A DNA stretch of 64,000 nucleotides, taken from the NCBI RefSeq assembly GCF_032854445.1, contig NC_088300.1, positions 34,515,608-34,579,607 of the forward strand. Reading direction: 5' to 3'. Position 1 is the first letter of the stretch. The number at the start of each line of letters is the position of its first letter. The stretch is from Liolophura sinensis. Taxonomy: Eukaryota; Mollusca; Polyplacophora; Chitonida; Chitonidae. Below the pieces are notes generated by a model. It made no database searches. It saw only the letters and a list, made by a program, of their open reading frames with translations, and was not told the DNA's origin. Of the stretch, positions 36,301-55,154 are shown one piece after another. The translations under genes were made by a program, and so were the position numbers.

Positions 36301-37035
36301 TACCCATCATCCTGAAACGGCAATGTAACTTGTCTTACCGATCATTCTGAATAGCAAGGTAACCTGTCTTATCAGTCATTCTGAATGGCAATGTAACCTG
36401 TCTTACCCCATCATGCTGAACAGTTAGGAAAATAAATTATCTCTCGTGCAACATATTTAATATATTACACCTTGCTTTAGATGGAGTTTCCTGACTGCAG
36501 AAATTGCAATAAATTTTTATCGGAATTTACATAAAAGATGAATGGCTTGCTGCAAAATGAGTGACTGGATGAGTAGCCACATACGCCATTGGCTATCCTG
36601 CTACCGTCGCCGTCATATAAGTGAAATATTCTTGAGTACAGCGTTAAACACCAACCAAATAAATATTGACCTTGCACTTGATGTTCTTGAGTACAGCGTA
36701 AAATACAAATCAAATAATAACATAAATAAATTCAACCTGCCTTTCCCCAGGGTCCAGGGTGAGAGAGTTATCCTCCCTACCTCATGCATATAGCTAAAAG
36801 CACTGTCAGGCCCCATAGAGTTGTAGGTCTGCATTCTTGATTGTAAGTTACATATATCTGGAACTAGCAAACTTGCTCTTCCTGTTTCAGTCTTGTAAAC
36901 CGTTGCTACTTGGCTGGCTCTAGTGGTTTCAGCTGTCCAAGATGTAACGCCTCCTTCATGAGAACCCGAGAATCCAAGGATATGGCTACATTGTCGGAAG
37001 CAGAGATTATCCGTAACATCCTACCTATCGGATAA
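24351..37035 (+). CDS. Large disordered protein with TRF2/HOY1-like PH domain, CXC module and Cys-rich C-terminus
   Basis: Exons are 24351-27432, 28231-28394, 28991-29049, 29392-29671, 30468-30636, 32286-32518, 34018-34165, 35174-35259 and probably 36891-37035 (ends GGA TAA). Phases agree for the first eight; the last junction does not (see findings). An in-frame TAG at 24324 precedes the start. Residues 1-1027, from one exon, are Ser/Pro/Thr/Glu-rich and look disordered, except for a Cys-containing island near 578-672 (CTLLCSCPLEYY, FQRCCEQNMRF). Residues about 1065-1240 (CLEIGNYKYTCGQGDIKTAK, KKKFVYEF, ALIEVPFGHIISL, DLKIEVGSPP) follow the layout I recall for the PH-like domain of plant TRF2/HOY1 proteins. 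Residues 1271-1302 form one CXC module (C-x-C-x3-C-x4-C-x-C-x6-C-x3-C-x-C-x2-C-x-N), a DNA-binding type in tesmin/TSO1. Later exons add CKICQNC and CPRC pairs, possibly RING-like. A nuclear role is inference; I do not know the gene's name. Confidence 0.8.
27908..28042. mobile_element. 135-bp foldback MITE
   Basis: Two arms of about 60 bp, starting TAATAAATGAGCAAAG and ending CTTTGCTCATTTATTA, pair at roughly 80 percent around a short centre near 27975. It lies in the first coding intron of the PH-like/CXC gene. TA at each edge may be target-site duplication or part of the repeat. Confidence 0.85.
28470..28605 (+). repeat. Diverged SINE family A remnant
   Basis: GCCAGCAACCTGTGGATTTT and AAAATATTCTTCAGCACGAC line up in order with the family A consensus seen elsewhere here, but with many changes and no intact tail. 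Confidence 0.5.
30000..30365. repeat. Dispersed repeat, copy 1 of 2
   Basis: TCTAAATATAGTGACTTGAG, then a GGAAAACCCCAGACAAAAC-like stretch and CAAAGTCAGATACATG, recur in diverged form at about 33590-33780. Both copies are in introns of the same gene. No coding capacity is recognised. Confidence 0.55.
30778..31279. mobile_element. 502-bp MITE with long terminal inverted repeats
   Basis: The element runs from GGGTCATTCC to GGAATGACCC. The arms at 30778-30953 and 31126-31279 are inverted copies of each other with long identical runs, for example AAGTTATAGCCCCAAATTCC and CTAAAAACACCCTGTAAA. The flanks TAAAG and AAAGG suggest a 4-bp AAAG target duplication. It lies in the intron before the CXC exon. 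Confidence 0.9.
31841..32100. repeat. 52-bp minisatellite, five copies
   Basis: TAGCC(G/A)TGAGTTTAGCAG recurs at 31841, 31893 and onward at 52 bp. Units alternate G and A at one site (GCCGTGAG/GCCATGAG), suggesting a two-unit period. Confidence 0.95.
32550..33527. mobile_element. 978-bp element with 19-bp perfect terminal inverted repeats
   Basis: GAAGAGTTCATACGCAAAA at 32550-32568 is the exact reverse complement of 33509-33527. The flanks ATTT (left) and ATTT (right) could be a target duplication. It lies in the intron after the CXC exon. The open frames inside (for example 32969-33268) show no transposase motif, so it is probably non-autonomous. Confidence 0.8.
33590..33785. repeat. Dispersed repeat, copy 2 of 2
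   Basis: TCTAAATATAGTGACTTTAG followed by GGGGAAGCCCAGATAAAAC matches the copy at 30000-30365. Confidence 0.5.
34624..34960. repeat. About 60-bp minisatellite, five to six diverged copies
   Basis: TGACCTGGTCTCCTACAGTT and GTCAGGTACCTGGCTGG alternate about every 60 bp. It lies in the intron between the exons at 34018 and 35174. Confidence 0.85.
35290..36424. repeat. 32-bp minisatellite, about 35 copies
   Basis: Units contain CATTCTGAAC(A/G)GCAATGTAAC followed by CTGTCTTA. The array fills most of the intron between 35259 and 36891, exactly where an exon may be missing from the gene model. Confidence 0.96.
36590..36672 (+). repeat. SINE family A, 3' fragment
   Basis: TATAAGTGAAATATTCTTGA and ACACCAACCAAATAAAT mark the 3' end of the family. 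A second partial tail (GTTCTTGAGTACAGCGTAAA) follows at about 36682. Confidence 0.8.
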
Positions 37036-37379
37036 GCTTAGGTAGTTTTTTATTGTCAGTGGTTGTTCAGCATTCTTTATCACAAAAGTGCTTAGCAGCT
37101 TACCATGAACATTGTTCAGGTCAACTTCTTGACAAGTTACAGTCTAGCTGTATGAGGTTTTCTAAATTGAACATTGTTGGGCATGTACCATAAGTTGATA
37201 CGATTGCCAGACCATTTCTGATGTAGATATATGTAATGACATGTGCTTATGCTGAATGATGGCCAGGCAGATGTAAATTGAAGGAATTGATTGAGAGTAG
37301 TGGACCAGTGGAAATGTGAAGTCACCTCATGCACGGGATGGAAGATTTAGTTAAACATTTTGAAATGATCTGTTTAACA

Positions 37380-37985
37380 TATGGTGAAGATACAGTGAAC
37401 CAATTTGAAGTCATTGGTCACCTCATATACATGTGATGAAGATCTGTTTCCCATATGGTGAAGATGTAGTGAACCAATGTAAAATGTGAAGTCACCTTAT
37501 GTACATGTGATGAAGATCTGTTTCCCATATGGTGAAGATGTAGTGAACCAATGTAAATGTGAAGTCACCTCATGTACATGTGAAGTCACCTCATGTACAT
37601 GTGATGAAGATCTGTTTCCCATATGGTGAAGATGTAGTGAACCAATGTAAATGTGAAGTCACCTCATGTACATGTAATGAAGATCTGTTTCCCATATGGT
37701 GAAGATGTAGTGAACCAATGTAAATGTGAAGTCACCTCACGTACATGTGAAGTCACCTCATGTACATGTGATGAAGATCTGTTTCCCATATGGTGAAGAT
37801 GTAGTGAACCAATGTAAATGTGAAGTCACCTCATGTACATGTGATGAAGATCTGTTTCCCATATGGTGAAGATGTAGTGAACCAATGTAAATGTGAAGTC
37901 ACCTCATGTACATGTGATGAAGATCTGTTTCCCATATGGTGAAGATGTAGTGAACCAATGGAGTCACCTCATGCACATGTGGTGA
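37380..37985. repeat. About 73-bp minisatellite with an internal 21-bp duplication
   Basis: GATCTGTTTCCCATATGGTG recurs from 37441 at about 73-74 bp. In some units a GTGAAGTCACCTCATGTACA block is doubled, lengthening the unit by about 21 bp. Confidence 0.9.
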
Positions 37986-38379
37986 AGGTGTTAATTGAGT
38001 GTTAAAAATGATATTGGATGTTAAAGTTTGCAAAAGACATTTAACCCCAAGACATTTATTTGTGATTCATTTACATGTGTTGTGCTTTGGGGGACTGTTT
38101 TTGGTATATATTTGAGTTATATCAGTTTTTGATATTTTGCTATGGAGTGAAAATGCTCTTTGTTATCTTTTTTTGATGTACATATATAATTTTAGAATGA
38201 TGTATAATATGAACATTGTGTAGATTATTCCATGTGTTTTAAGTTGGTTTGTGGGCCTTTTGACCAAACTAGACCTGACCAGATATATGTATGTATACCT
38301 GTTAACTTGGACTTAGATTCACAGGAGTGCTTTGGCATGTATGCAAGACATATATGCATTTGCATATTCTTTATTGTAG

Positions 38380-39165
38380 ATATGGGATGATACCTGAAAT
38401 ATGGACATCAAGTGGCTTGTTTGGATTTGTCCTGCTAGATGCAGATAAACGCTTTAGATATGGACACCTAAAAGTATACCTTTGATTTGGTCTAGATATG
38501 GGCATGAAGAGCCTACTTCTTAGTTTTAACAGGCACATCTGGATTTGGAAACGTACTCGACTGTATGGACGCATAATTGTAGGCATGGACATACTTTGGG
38601 GTTTGGACATGTTCATAATGTACCTCTAGGTTTGAACATATAGTTCTGTGTTTGGACATACACTTTGAGGTATGGTCAAGTGCAACTAAGTTTGAACATT
38701 ATGTATGCTCTAGGTTTGGACATGCACGGCTGTGTGCAACAAGGTATGGACACTATGTACTTTTGAGGTTGAACATATGCTTGTGAGATTGGGCATATGC
38801 TTTTGGGGTATGGGCAGGTGCTTCTAGGTATGGACATGTGCTTCTAGATATGGGCAGGTGCTGCTGGGTATGGACATGGGCATGTGCTTCTAGATATAGG
38901 CATGTGCTTCTAGGTATGGCATGTGCTTCTAGATATGGGCATGTGCTTCTAGATATGGGCATATGCTTTTGGGTATGGGCATTTGATTCTAGATATGGGC
39001 ATGTGCTTCTACATTTGGACATGTGCTTCTGGGTATGGGAGCTGCTTCTGGGTATGGGCATGGGCATGTGCTTCTAGATATAGACATGTGCTCCTAGTTA
39101 TGGACATGTGCTTCTAGGTATGGACATGTGCTTCTAGATATGGGATGGGCTTGTGGGTATGAACA
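38380..39165. repeat. About 20-24 bp minisatellite, many diverged copies
   Basis: Units resemble TATGGGCATGTGCTTCTAGA. Copies are most regular at 38800-39150 and more diverged to the left. Open frames on both strands through the array, rich in repeated short words, are artefacts of it. Confidence 0.85.
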
Positions 39166-41576
39166 TTTGGGTTTGGCAGACCTGTTATTTGGACATAACT
39201 TTGAATACTACATGCAGGTAGTACCTTGTCAGGCTGTGTGCAGCATATACATGTATAGGCAGAACATGTCTGCATTTTTGTTTATTTCTTATACAGCGTA
39301 AAGTGTTTAAAGTGTACTTTATGTATATACACTCATTTATACTTGTTGACAAAACAAGGTGCTCATAAATTTTCATTTCCTTATTCTGGTGCTGAGATCA
39401 TACTTAAATGCAAATAACTTCGTTTTGAATAAGATGTTTATGTCGTGCTTTGATATATTTGTACATTTGTTGTTTAGATATATTGAATGACTTCACTTAA
39501 AGTCACAAAGGAAATTTTTGGTGTGTTTTATACAAATATTTTATATGGATGAAACCACTTGTTAAGCAAAAGCACTTTTTGTTACTGTATAAAATGACAG
39601 CGGCTGAGCCAAGAAAAACTATTAAGAGCAGATTTATATTTTTAGTAGAACATGCTGGTGATTTTGACACAGGTATGACAACTGCTTATGTCCTTAAAAG
39701 TTGTTGTATGTGGATGCAAATCTTTATTGTAGTCATAAAAGAAATACTGCGTGTGTTACCACTGAAAGTATCCAGTGGTGGAGATTAGAGATTTTGTGTC
39801 ATTACATGTGAGTTAAGTGACTATTTTGGTGATATTTATGGCTGTTTGGGTTTAATAACTATGTGACATATTAAAAAAAAACTTCATATTTTTATGTTTG
39901 ATATGAGTTTTTTTATCTTTGTTTTTTTCACCTCTGGAGTGTAAATTGTTTTGAATCTCCATTGTTGTCATTTTTTTTGTTTACAACAGATTTTGTTACT
40001 GTTAAACTTTGTTTCAAATGTTTTTTTATTTTTTTTTATTTGAAACTGACCTACACAAAACGTGTGGCAAACAATTTCTAGTCAAACATTCCTTAACTCG
40101 GGAGCATATTAACACCTGCCTAATATATAACTTGTCAGTGTCAGGAAAATGAATTTTTATTTTCCTAAAGCTAAGAATTCAAAAGTCAAAAAACATATGG
40201 CTGGCTGTTTGCTGGCATTAGCAAACCATGTTATTAAACTGTTATTGTTTTACATCTATTTGGTAATGTCTATCATGAGCGATGTGGTTAAATGCTTTTT
40301 TATTTATTAAGGGAGACCCAATATTCAACGATTCATTTATTTTCTAGTCACAGTAGTAATAGAGTATGTCATGATAGAAACAAGAGATAGTTTGTGAGGT
40401 GTATAACTATAAAATGTTAAAAAACACCATGGTGCAAAAAAAGCACATTTAACACACATTCTAAATACATATGCTTAAGTATCACATGGATGTCAATACT
40501 TGATGTTTATATTTTTGTTTTACCACTTGTCTGGATGCTATATTGAACCAAATTCTTTCAAGTTTTTTTAGTGGACTTTGGTACTTGCTTAAGATTAAAG
40601 ATACAGTTATATTATTTATTTTGAACAATGCAACCCTAGCAAGAGTTGACTTGTAAATCTGCATATCAGTTCTTCTATTGTGTTGACTTAGTGAAATTTT
40701 TTTTCAAAGGCAGTCAAGCCTATTAAGTTTTTTTCTTTTTTTCATTTCATTTAAGTTTCTTAAATTCTTATCATAGTGTAGTTTTTGGTATATGTATGTT
40801 TAATATTGGTGCGTTGAGATCTTCAGCTGTATTAAAGAAAGTGTGTGGTACTTTGATAAGCTACTGTTATCAGAGATGTTCTCTGGAAAGCACCAAAATA
40901 AATGGTCATATAATTTTGCGGAATGGTTATTATGTTCTTCCACATAACAAGTGCTTTTACTATTACATTACAGCTGGTACTTCAATAGTATTATAGGCCG
41001 TATGGAATGGCATATGTTGCTGACACGTTTATATGTATGTATTGCTTGATTTATTTATTTCATTTCTTCTCTAGTTAAATATGTGTGAAGGGCAGTGAAG
41101 AAAAGTGGCAATATCACAAAACTGCCGACATTAGGCTGTGACCAAGTTTAGAATAGCTGGATCTGAACTCCTAACCTCTGTTGTAAAAGAGTGCTTTATG
41201 TGCACTACGTGTAAGGCAGCAATGACCCATGTACATCACGTGTATGTCTAGGGCTCAGAGTACCTGCCAAAAATATAATTCTTCCACAATTTTTGACAAT
41301 TTCAGTCGAACTGTGACAAAAAACAAATTGAGGGTCAAATTTCAATTCGTCCTTTTCGAAAGTTAGTAAACATTAAGTGACTATGAAACCTGTTATTTTT
41401 CTGTTAATTAATAAATGGTGATATTGGGTCCTGTGCAAGCTGTGACCAAATGTGACAAAACAACTTACGTGCCAAATGTGGTACTTAATTAGATTGTCTT
41501 GATATCAGCAGAAATGGATATAAGAGAGATTTTGCATGTGGTAAGTATTAAACAAGTTCCTATACTGTTGAAATTA

Positions 41577-41840
41577 TTTGGGGCCTCCGTGGAGGGTTAG
41601 CCTGCCAGTGCGGTGCAATGACCCAGGAACCTCTCACCAATGCGGACGCTGTGAGATCAGGTCTAGCTCATGCTGGCTTTCTCTCCGGCCGTGTGTGGGA
41701 AGGTCTTCCAGCAACCTGCGGATGGTCTTGGGGTTTCCCCCGGGCTTTTCCCAGTTTCCTCCCACCATTGTGCTGGCTGCCGTCGTATAAGTGAAATATC
41801 CTTGAGTAGGGCGTAAAACACCAATCAAATAAATATATAA
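41577..41840 (+). repeat. SINE family A, nearly full-length copy
   Basis: The head GGCCTCCGTGGAGGGTTAGC followed by CCAGTGCGGTGCAATGACCC looks tRNA-derived, and other copies keep a B-box-like GTTCAAGTCC. The core has GGAAGGTCTTCCAGCAACCT. The tail is AAAACACCAATCAAATAAAT. This is the best guide copy in the window. Confidence 0.88.
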
Positions 41841-42007
41841 AATTATTATTTAGATAAGGGCTGCATTTCTCGCTATCCAGACTGCCGTATTTATAGCTTC
41901 CGGCACATATGGTTTGCATGTATATGTATTATTAATGTCCATGGTCTGTATGATATAATGATGTCGGCAAGATTGGGACAGCATATTCTTGTATATGCCA
42001 GTTATCC

Positions 42008-42180
42008 TACATTTTATTTATTTCTTTGATTGGAATTTTACGCCGTACTCAAGAATATTTCACTTTATTAAACGGGGGTAGGAGGAAACTGTGCAGAGCT
42101 GGGGTGGAAACCCATGACCATCCGCAGGCTGCTAACAGACCTTCCCACGTACGACTGAAGAGGTAGCTAGCCTGAGAGGG
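42008..42180 (-). repeat. SINE family A, inverted copy
   Basis: It reads as the reverse complement of the family: TTTGATTGGAATTTTACGCC, then ACTCAAGAATATTTCACTT, then CCATCCGCAGGCTGCTAAC. It lies about 400 bp from the direct copy at 41577-41840. Confidence 0.85.
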
Positions 42181-42401
42181 CACCAATCATGTTAGACAAA
42201 CCAAGCTTTCTCCAGCTCTATGGTGATTTATTTGGAGATACATGTCGCAATCAAAAATATTTTATATATAAAACAGTGGCCGGGTTTATGATTGGTGAAA
42301 TCCTATGTGCTGGATTTGAACCCATGACCTCATTGTTCGCAAACCGTTGGTCTACAGGAAGATCGAGTGGTGTGATAGCTAACTGATAAGGACAGCAAGG
42401 A

Positions 42402-49182
<6,781 letters not shown>

Positions 49183-52080
49183 ATTGTGTACATAGCCTAC
49201 AAGGTCGTTACAGCAGACCTACATGTAGGTCTACATCTACAGCGCTGTTTAGCTGTCTCTGAGTTATTAGAGTGAACTTTGAAAGTGTCGTGATGGCACA
49301 CCCAGGGCTGTTCAGTTGTGTCATTTCGACCAAAGGTTAAGCTATATTGGCCTCGCGCTGGACATGTAGGCTTGTACTCACTCAGTCCTTCGTAAGGTCT
49401 AGCCTAAAGCTATTGGGCCACATAAAGGCTAGGCTGAGGTATAGGTCTACCCTCTGATATTATGAGCGTACGTAAAGCCCAGGCACGCCTATACTACAGA
49501 CACGTTGCGAACGAAATCGCGGGTATTCGTTGGATTGATCGTATAATAAGTGCAGGGGAACCTTGACGAATCTAGCTGGTTGATTGTGATGATATCACTG
49601 CCGATCGTGAGACTGTCAGAGTGGTCGCAAGAGGTTTTTTAGACTGATAAATTTAGACTAATATTAATCGATCTGGCATTGTCGTACGACCTACGTACAG
49701 TCAAGGGAGACAATTTTCGTAAATCTACAGGTTTAGAACAGACTGTATTGATCAGAGCGTGTACTCTCTTTGAAAAACAAATAATTTAGTATTCTGATCT
49801 TTATACAGATAATCATACTAAACATAACTTTTAGTGTACAACTGTTATGTTGTAGTTGTGCATAAAGACAATTACAAAGTACATTTGCAGGTGGTTCCAA
49901 GGTGTCCTATTGAGTCTGTAGAGCGACTGACCCCGTCAGTTTCAACATTTTGAAGTACTTCCGGGTGCCCTGATATAATTCACTAAAAAAATATAGTGGT
50001 ATTTTTGTTGCGTGACTACGGGACTAAAGAACTACGGAACCGCAGATAGGACATTTTGCTTGTGTTTGACCATTGCGGATAAAAAAATGTTCAGCTAACG
50101 CGGCTTGTCATTCTTCGTTATCAAAGCATGTCTTTAGAACCTCATACGATGTAATTTAGATTATAATACTGGCTAGTGAACATCATTTCATGGAATAGTT
50201 TTCAGCCCCTTTTGCCTTTCAGTAGAGGAAATATTTTCACTGCAATAAACGGAGTAGCAAATTTACTCTTCAAAGTAACTGTTGCCTCACCTGTAACATC
50301 TTTCTGTATCACATTTATTATTCCTCTAAATTCAGCAAAACAGATTACATTTGTTCTTTTTAAAGAATGATTCCATCGTCATGAAGTTTCCTTAAGAATC
50401 CAGTAAATCATTAACAAAGCGTATCACTAACGCAAGTAGAAGCATTGCTGTATTGTTACTTGTAGTAAGTTTGTCATTGTATGAAGTAAATTCCTTTCTG
50501 AAACTTCTGTGTCAGATTTGTCGGCTGTAGGTTCGACCATACAGCCACTTAACACGTCATGCCAAATCATCGTCATGGGGTGGAAATGTTGTATGCAAGA
50601 ATCTTATCAATGATTTCGTGAATGTATTGTGACGTTCAACCATTTTTGCTAACTTAACAGAAAATGCCAACCCTAATATAAGCCAAATGGCCTATGGCAG
50701 TTAGTATTAAAACATATAATACTATACATTTCTATTTGCACCAATCCCTATGACCCTTTTATTCGTGTTAAAGTTCAGTTGAGAGAAAACTTTCCAATGA
50801 AACCCAAATAAGCTATACAAGATTTAAACGCCTTTATGAGCAATCTTGGACAAAGTTTGTTTTATTAGTAAATACGGTAAGTGTTACGACCTAAGTACCA
50901 GCTGCTGTGCTCTGAGTTTTTTATTGTCTCTCAAATTATTTTCTAATAATTCTTCACGTGGATACAAGCCTGGTAACTGTGGATAGCAATGGCGGCAGAT
51001 TAATGGAAACCATTTACAGTAACAGTGTTGTTTATATTTGTGTTGTCAACTGAACCAAAAGCTTTTTCGAAATCAGTTACGTCATACCATGAATGATCTG
51101 ATGACCTTGTGCATATCTGCATGTGTAATACCAAGTGTTACGCTAATGCATTTTCCTAGTATTCTGCATGGTATATGGAAAATTTTGGGGGATACATGTA
51201 CTTACACCCTTCTTTTGAGTAATGCACAATTCACCATACCTGTAACCATACTTCAACGAAGTGATCACATATTTCTCACTCTCCCGACAGAAAAAAAAAT
51301 CTTTCTTTTTTTGCTTATGACTTTGCTTTTTGTTTTAAAGAGATTTCAAAGCTAACAGTAAATCTGCAGGAGTTAATGGACCCTCAAGTTCAGAACACTA
51401 TTCTTCCGTTAGCTTTATAATAATTCTTAGTCTCTTTCATAATATCCTCTTCGTAACCTGTACTCTCTGTGTCAGAATAGTGTCAGAAGTTTTACAGTTG
51501 TCTTATATATAGGCGAGTCGATCGTTCATGGTGCAGGGCATATTACCTGAAATGAAATGGCTTTCGTTTTTATTAAACTAATATTTTCTCATTGTTTTAT
51601 ATTTTGTTCATTACTGTGCACTGCCATAGTTTATTTATTATCCTCAGAATTCATTCGATCAAATCGCTCATCTACGGTTCGAATTTCCCGCCTTACTGGG
51701 TTTTTATTTGTTCTTCCCTTAAATCAAGAATAAGACACAGATTTCCTTCTAATATTCATCAATGCAACATGTAGGAATACACATGTATGATTCGATTTCC
51801 ATATTTTTCGTTCTTCGTCAGGATCAGCTGAGTTAGTATACTGAGTTATGGTGTTTTTTATAACTTACTTAACACTATCTGGATACGTAATTCTTATCGC
51901 TAAGAAGGGGGTAATAAAACTTCTACATGCCTTTACCTTTTTTTCTTTAAAATTCTGTACACTTTAAGGTCATATTTACTAAGGAATGGTCCGATCTGTC
52001 TCCTGATAGAAATTTAGATTTGACAGACTATTTACTTTTTTCCATGCACGTTAATATAGCTGAACTAAATTCCATCTCGA

Positions 52081-52118
52081 CCCCCCCCCCCCCCCCCCCC
52101 CCTCACACACACACACAC
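52081..52118. repeat. Poly-C run and CA microsatellite
   Basis: Twenty-two consecutive C residues are followed by TCACACAC repeats. Such a run is prone to sequencing and assembly error, so its length is uncertain. Confidence 0.95.
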
Positions 52119-53468
52119 CCTCCACCCGCCGATCACACACTGAAATTGTATGTTGCAGTTTTCTGCTATTCTTCTATGATAGCCATCTTATAAAACAGCT
52201 TGGTTATAGAATTGGCTCGGCACTACTCTGGTTGAACACAGAAGGATAGTGTCATATAGGTATGACCTAAATGGAGAGCTTGGTTTTACAGGCATCGTCT
52301 ACTGAGCAGTATTAGCTCTTTCAAAGACCTGATCTTTCCTTTATAAATATGCATGATTCATGGTCCAATCAGATTCCACTTTAGTTATTGACACTGACCG
52401 GATGTTTCAAAACAAAATGCGAAGTGGCCGTGCTGAAAAGTATGCGGTGTATACTGTAGACGGGTCGGAAGTTGGAGGTCACGTGACCACCCTTTCGTGC
52501 CTAAAACAAAATGGCCGCCCAATGTTAAAACGTTGGGGAAAAGTTCACTTTAAGCCACTTTGCTAGCGACCAGTAAGGCCTAGTTGTACAAAATAACATC
52601 ACGAAAGCTCTGCAGAAATGCTCAGACCATGTGGAAAGCTGAAAATTATACAAAACCAACGGATACAAGATAGCTGACAGCTATTCAAAAATAGGCATTT
52701 TCCAATGCAATAACGTTGGGAGAACCGTGTTCTTCACCGCACGCCGCTTTTACTAAGGAGATCACGTGGTCTCTAGCTTCCGATCCGTCTTAGAGAATGA
52801 AATAAATTTATTTCAGGTTAGACGTAGAAGTGCCAGCGCAAAAATATCTTCAGTTCTTTTTTACAGGCTCAATAGAAATTAGTGGCGAAACAGCAACGGC
52901 ATAGGCATTTACAGCTCCCTATCTTTCGCTTTACATCACTCCCCTCACTAGGCAAGCTTGATCGTTGGAGCCTGCAAGACGCACTTAGGCTTGTTTAGGC
53001 TTAGCCTCATCACGCGCGTCCTCCCTAGGAACTATTTAATCAGTATTCATCAATAACATTATTTTAGATTTTGGTTAGAATCATGTTGTAGGCCTACGTA
53101 CTCTAGATAAACAGAATGCATGTGTATAAAGTATTGTTAGACACAAAGATTGAAACAGAATGTCAGTTTTTGGTGACGTCACATCCTGCGTGATAATCGT
53201 GACCCCAGTGACCTTGGCGTTGTTAAAGATTTCCGTACAAAATTTACTAGTGGTGGCAGTGATGAAAGGGCAAAGGTAGAGAGAGGCGCATACACTGTAA
53301 GGAGTATGATAGGCTACATCGGCGGTTCTGCAGTACCACCCATAGTGCCTGATAGCGCCGTGACTTTTCGCTACCTGGTAGTTTCAATTAAAGCACACCG
53401 ATCAACGTTCATAGCACTGTTTATTGCAGCTGTATAATGTTGTGTCAAGGAAAAAGTTTTATTCAAAC

Positions 53469-54587
53469 GTACATGCATTTACTTCGAAACAAGGACATAC
53501 ACGCTTATAAGGGACGATCAATGACTGGCTGAAAATACCCCTGGCGGAAGAGCGCGGGTCGCAATGCCATTGGCTGTCGAAAGAGTAGGTTTCTGAAGAC
53601 TTTTATATGTACAGTAAAGCGTGGGCGAATACGACGCCATTAGCGCAGTATCAACCTTGGTGATAGGAAGATGACTGAATCGGGCAACCGTGAAGTTCCC
53701 TTTTAGGTGTAAGTGCCACGTAAACATGCAGATTCCCAATGTCAAAGGTGTAACCACAAAGAAGTTACATGCCTCTTTACTCTTCAAAGCAAGTTAACTG
53801 ATTCCGAACACTTACCGTCACAAGTTGCTACAGCTCAAAATAAACAAGTAAACTACATAGCCATGCTTCATTTCACCTGTATAAAGTCGGTCAACCTCAT
53901 CAGATTTTGCAAATATACCGCCTATGTTTACAAACATACCAACCAGTAATTACAACTTATAATCGTAGTGAAAAAGATGTATGGCGCTATTTGCGGAACG
54001 GGCTCTTTATGTTTCTGTTGAGTAGGCCGGACAAGAAGGCAAATACAATTCTTCTACAAAAGAACTCCGCTAAAGCTATTAGATTGGCAGTCTGTGACTC
54101 GACCCCATTAATAATAAAAAGCGGAAACTGGTGAAAATTTACATTAACGACGGGTGGTAAAAGTTTCACAGCTACAAGCCATAATGTACATTCCCCGCCA
54201 TCTCGAATATTGGCTGGGGTAGTTGACAGACGACGCTTACGTGATGGAAATGATGACAGCTACGGCGGTAGATATGCAACTGAATCTACGAGCAAATTAA
54301 ATAAATCTAAAGATAGTGAAAAAGAACAAAAAATAACAAATTCTAAAGTTTCATAAATAATAATAATATAATGATGATGATGATGATGATAATGATGATG
54401 ATGATGATAATAATAATGATAATGATAATAATAATAGACTGGTTGTGGTGTTAACACACAAAAATACCCACAGCGATGCATAAAAAAAGGATCTGAACGT
54501 ACATGCATTTACTTCAAGACAAGGAAATACACGCCTATAAGGGACGATTAATGATTGGCTGAAAATATCCAGGCGGAAGTGCGACGG
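53469..54587. repeat. Direct duplication of an approximately 90-bp segment
   Basis: 53469-53557 and 54499-54587 match at roughly 90 percent, sharing CGTACATGCATTTACTTC, TATAAGGGACGAT and ACTGGCTGAAAATA-type stretches. They are 1030 bp apart in the same orientation. The material between is unique apart from the GAT microsatellite. Confidence 0.85.
54361..54436. repeat. (GAT)n/(AAT)n microsatellite
   Basis: ATGATGATG runs interrupted by ATAATAATG. Two spurious minus-strand open frames (poly-His/Tyr and poly-Ser/Leu) run through it. Confidence 0.95.
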
Positions 54588-54639
54588 CACTACAGTACAG
54601 ATTGTACGTTGTTATGATGGTGTTTTCACCGTGGATCAC

Positions 54640-54815
54640 GGTCATATAGAGTGCTGACGATCACCCTGTCATGGTATTCTGACACCCGGCCGACCACCCT
54701 TTCACGATATACTGACACTGGGCCGACTATCCTGTCCGGTATACCGGAATGGGTCGACAAACTTGTCATGTTATGCTGACATCGGGCCGACCACCCTGTC
54801 ACGATATACTTCGTG
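54640..54815. repeat. About 40-bp degenerate tandem repeat, four to five copies
   Basis: GGGCCGACCACCCTGTCACG-like words recur about every 40 bp with ATACTGACA spacers. Confidence 0.75.
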
Positions 54816-55154
54816 TTCAGTGTTTCTAAACACTTTTATAAACATAAGACCAACGATGGAAATGACACATGTGTTACATGTAGGCAACCCAGCAACAATA
54901 ACTGAAGCGAGTCTATATCCAGGTTATTGATGTCTAGGTCATAAAATCGATAAATGACAGCCTACTCCAGTCACACTGAAATGTCTTTTTTGTATTAGAC
55001 GCTGAAGAGAGGGTGAAGTCACTGCCCCACAAGTGTAACATTCTGAAAAATTCCTCCGTTAAACACCAACCAAATAAATTAATATATAGGAAATGTAAAC
55101 TTAAGCCTTAAGTGACAAGATAATGATAAACATCGACGTGTCCTCTTAAGCAGG

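Larger units (their letters stand above)
37036..42401. other. Spacer between convergent genes; no gene recognised
   Basis: The PH-like/CXC gene and the decarboxylase gene converge here, so both 3' UTRs should lie in it. It contains two minisatellites, two SINEs facing opposite ways and long AT-rich stretches (about 39200-41500) in which I see no exon. TTTATT at 42227-42232 could be the decarboxylase polyadenylation signal on the minus strand. Confidence 0.5.

Noticed and set aside
38371-39077. Open frames on both strands rich in repeated short peptides
   Set aside because: Both follow the roughly 22-bp minisatellite and have no start context, splice sites or family resemblance.
54260-54590. 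Poly-Tyr/His and poly-Ser/Leu frames
   Set aside because: They are translations of the GAT microsatellite.
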